A DNA stretch of 34,748 nucleotides from Muribaculaceae bacterium. Lineage in GTDB: Bacteria > Bacteroidota > Bacteroidia > Bacteroidales > Muribaculaceae. The DNA is taken from the NCBI GenBank assembly GCA_017478855.1, contig JAFVCX010000010.1, positions 1 to 34,748 on the forward strand, read 5' to 3'. The position numbers and the translations under genes are program-made. This document shows, piece after piece, positions 33,601-34,748 of this stretch (the stretch's first letter is position 1; every line of letters starts with the position of its first letter). A model generated the notes under the pieces. It saw only the letters and a list, made by a program, of their open reading frames with translations, had not been told where the DNA came from and searched no databases.

Positions 33601-33938
33601 CTCTCGCCAATTTCGACGATGTGGAATGGGCCGCTACCGGCGCGCTCATGATTGTGGATGGCAAAGCCGTGCCTGCCGAGAGTGGCGAGGCAATCCTGAC
33701 GGCCACCTTGCGTGAGCCGGCTACCGGCAACACCGGCGATGCCATGAAGGCTCCGGCCACCGGCAACCTTTCGAAGACCTACAAAATCAACGTTGACACC
33801 ACCACCGGCATCAGCACGGTGACCGCTGCCGACGTCATCAACGCCAACGGTCCTCGATTCAACCTCAAAGGCCAGCGTGTGGGTAACGATGCACAAGGTA
33901 TCATCATCGTGAACGGTCGCAAAGTGCTGGTGAAGTAA
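30675..33938 (+). CDS. large exported GLUG-repeat protein with C-terminal sorting-like tail
   Basis: The 1,087-residue protein starts at the ATG at 30675, directly before signal peptide MNRKTFFILLLAMTLCQTAFA. Residues of about 24-310 form beta-rich N-terminal domains I cannot name. From about 320 (LSGGSGTAEDPYKISNLADFKEL) a solenoid begins. About 13 units contain GGI.G (for example AGGIVGN), most followed by a short CYS/C.S.TG..V.G strand, the GLUG pattern seen in bacterial adhesins and surface proteins. Residues of about 935-1030 look like an Ig-type domain. The end (FNLKGQRV ... GIIIVNGRKVLVK) resembles a C-terminal sorting or anchoring tail common in Prevotella-like bacteria. The GGDP-like entry and beta-helix suggest surface display. 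Its binding partner is unknown. It is a monocistronic unit closed by a strong terminator. Confidence 0.88.
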   Translation: MNRKTFFILLLAMTLCQTAFAAGNNVTGRYVASYLDSYKATRSTWVTIAPDTLENSDSLLIYNLTGYERCIVKAMYDAEKNLLTIPVGQSFVHLQDNKTYQVCPIKSETWSDYDLEAPVTFTVTDDSALILNHGGIAKVNSENSNMSPVLHFDLYKPHTKMVTPIAKGAKDLSSDSTSIVDVRVLQTSDSTLRIVGVDNAYCYIDLDYDSEGNFTIRHQNAQYMMSMYPEVYAAKAHLDYETNTYTLGNIDDPNDLATGKLTPRLITIEPWSFVRRQKIGSINRQMIANSYKLGSTIEVPFNIALPVRAPHEPDLTLSGGSGTAEDPYKISNLADFKELAQACNLDPVEQFSETDSLLVGHYRNKYFVLTNDIDMTDTVTFKPIAANGTNTAYSFGGNLNGNGYKISNLKVEQTTNYAGLFGRLDTATVTNIVLDNSCSVSGAQQVGGIAGYARISTVTGITSSAAIISSTGVVGSILGAVQNCVIDDCHMLKDGSVTSARHAAGGISGYVNTYGTVISNCTVAGTIAANGTNGAGGISGYMYGRDGNPQNKIVDCRVLSGASITGTTGSTGGILGYALGTRSSSSAPAMRNTICIERCVTEAGVTVSAPSMQVGGIVGSMAYSRVEDCVSSAKVSGTLSAGGIVGNGEQTDVVRCVTTAEAEIEATVGTTGGAGGIMGATKSYVDIDSCYSAATVKSANMYAGGIVGNIGLSYVNIKNCNSTGRVEGLNQVGGITGKMSNSSVIENCYSTCDVEATGTADAQAGGIAGRLMSNCEVRNSFFAGTVKSNGLYCGGIAAKLEGYYSANTGKYTQGCLVYNSYNVGSVSGAGYVGGVVGHASYSSKVFNTYNQAPVTVIDYAGEAQLPADVQGANVIAYVDTTVTLADNYHLASLPALSGDTLSTAISSEQLASADIIESLGIDYIHAEASFPLLKSFSDLPLAQYHAAFFLPEPKEGQEVTFTEQGTHEFTTNATLALANFDDVEWAATGALMIVDGKAVPAESGEAILTATLREPATGNTGDAMKAPATGNLSKTYKINVDTTTGISTVTAADVINANGPRFNLKGQRVGNDAQGIIIVNGRKVLVK
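31990..33240 (+). repeat. coding repeat: GLUG-type units within the adhesin-like protein
   Basis: About 13 degenerate units of roughly 25-40 codons occur in tandem, each with a (V/A)GGI(A/V/S/M/T)G core. Spacing and sequence vary, so it is a protein solenoid and not a DNA-level tandem repeat. Confidence 0.8.
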
Positions 33939-33979
33939 TTCACCCTGCCGCAAAGCGCGATTCACCCCATGAAACGGCT

Positions 33980-34012
33980 GCGGCCACACTCCCGATTTTG
34001 GAGTGTGGCCGC
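33980..34012 (+). terminator. terminator of the GLUG-repeat protein gene
   Basis: GCGGCCACACTCC (33980-33992) pairs perfectly with GGAGTGTGGCCGC (34000-34012) around a 7-nt loop, 41 nt past the stop codon. The following TTGCTTTAG is a modest U-tract. The 13-bp GC-rich stem makes the call strong. Confidence 0.82.
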
Positions 34013-34101
34013 TTGCTTTAGCCCTTCTTCAAGTTCATTGCGCCCTTAGCGCGATGGTGCTTTAGTAATGTATTTTCCCTCGTCCGTGACACACACCGCA
34101 A

Positions 34102-34722
34102 TTACCCAATTCCTAATTCATCTATTTCTACATCCTTAAATTTGGTGTGGACATCTCTATTTAGTCGTTTTGACTCAGAACAGATAATTGAAATCACCTG
34201 TTTTATAGCTTTTTTGTATGTTTCGCTATCTAAAACAATTACATATCTTTCTTTGGATTTATAATACGTCTCCATCTTCTCCAGAGCTATGAATTGAAGG
34301 TCGGTATCAAAAAACGTTACCCGATCATGTGCGGTTCTGATAACGAGTTCTGGTATATAGGACTTGTCTTTATACCTTACAGAATAATCATTAATGCGTC
34401 CAAGGTTAAAATTAACATACGTTTTATCTGCTAATTCTAATCGGAACAACAAATTATCATCATAGGTTCCTGACTCAGGCTCTGATGCCAAGCCAATTAG
34501 GATTTTTCCTATTGAAGAATAATGGCTGGCTGCTTCAAGTACAGTTTCAGACTTGTAATTAGAGATTTTCGCTATAAACCCGTCATATCCCCAATAGATA
34601 CCGTTGGCATAGGCGTCGTATTCCGTTTGAAGTTCTCTCTCAGGCTCTGCCATAAGTTGCACAGAGCAGAAAAAACTCAAAAGCAGGCAGCCGAGAAGTA
34701 ACGAAGCTTGTTTCATATTCAT
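34102..34722 (-). CDS. exported protein of unknown function, AT-rich
   Basis: I do not recognise the family. The 206-residue product starts with a signal peptide (1 to about 25, core LLLGCLLLSFFCSVQLMA). A second Met at residue 3 is an equally possible start. The mature part is a mixed alpha/beta domain with many Tyr, Lys and Glu residues, including YANGIYWGYDGF, ILIGLASEP, YVNFNLGRINDY and YVIVLDSETYKKAI. There are no Cys pairs or catalytic motifs that I can name. Its codons are visibly AT-richer than every neighbour, suggesting recent acquisition or a different expression history. No promoter is visible in the 26 nt upstream before the window ends, so it may follow another gene outside. I see no U-tract hairpin directly after it. 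Confidence 0.65.
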   Translation of the reverse strand: MNMKQASLLLGCLLLSFFCSVQLMAEPERELQTEYDAYANGIYWGYDGFIAKISNYKSETVLEAASHYSSIGKILIGLASEPESGTYDDNLLFRLELADKTYVNFNLGRINDYSVRYKDKSYIPELVIRTAHDRVTFFDTDLQFIALEKMETYYKSKERYVIVLDSETYKKAIKQVISIICSESKRLNRDVHTKFKDVEIDELGIG

Positions 34723-34748
34723 CGGGCTAAATACTGCACTTCTTTGGC

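Overview
The window looks like a chromosomal segment from a Bacteroidales bacterium, perhaps Muribaculaceae or Prevotellaceae. That family placement is an inference. The evidence is the Bacteroidetes-type promoter element TAnnTTTG ahead of most transcription units, an LptE-like lipoprotein gene beside secG, a TonB-dependent receptor paired with a DUF5689-type lipoprotein, and a large surface protein ending in an 'NLKGQRV...IIIVNGRKVLVK' tail of the kind common in these families. Most of the DNA is moderately GC-rich. The last gene, at 34102-34722, is clearly AT-richer. I see no rRNA, tRNA, CRISPR array, insertion sequence or prophage.

Layout. (1) 74-3268, minus strand: a glutaminyl-cyclase-like M28 lipoprotein and a prolyl oligopeptidase form one unit ending in a strong terminator. 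(2) 3406-8882, minus strand: an envelope cluster of flippase-like membrane protein, one-TM protein, PlsC-type acyltransferase, sigma-54 activator, LptE-like lipoprotein, a TPR-like protein and SecG. An internal promoter with a perfect dyad precedes the acyltransferase. (3) 9129-12592, plus strand: ksgA/rsmA, mgtE and a carboxynorspermidine-dehydrogenase-like gene, closed by a bidirectional terminator shared with cdd. (4) 12680-16793: cdd (minus), a GH73 glucosaminidase (plus), recA (minus), then psd-pssA-small membrane protein (minus). (5) 16842-22120, minus strand: a TonB-dependent receptor followed by a multidomain lipoprotein. (6) 22138-30234, minus strand: an apparent eight-gene operon of TolC, MacA, split MacB ATPase and permease, LytS-type kinase, LytTR regulator, a membrane-anchored zinc-ribbon protein with an FtsK-gamma-like domain, and a GYF-like-domain membrane protein. 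(7) 30456-34012, plus strand: a roughly 1,087-residue exported protein with about a dozen GLUG-like repeats behind a structured leader of about 200 nt. (8) 34102-34722, minus strand: an unrecognised exported protein.

Most of the genes concern the cell envelope: phosphatidylethanolamine synthesis (pssA, psd), acyl-lipid synthesis, LPS assembly (LptE-like), protein export (SecG), peptidoglycan hydrolysis (GH73), outer-membrane uptake and tripartite export. The least ordinary parts are the efflux/two-component operon with its FtsK-gamma-like zinc-ribbon protein, the dyads at several promoters (tolC, receptor, recA, acyltransferase), and the structured leader of the GLUG-repeat protein. Nothing here is a clear-cut new defence or mobile system.
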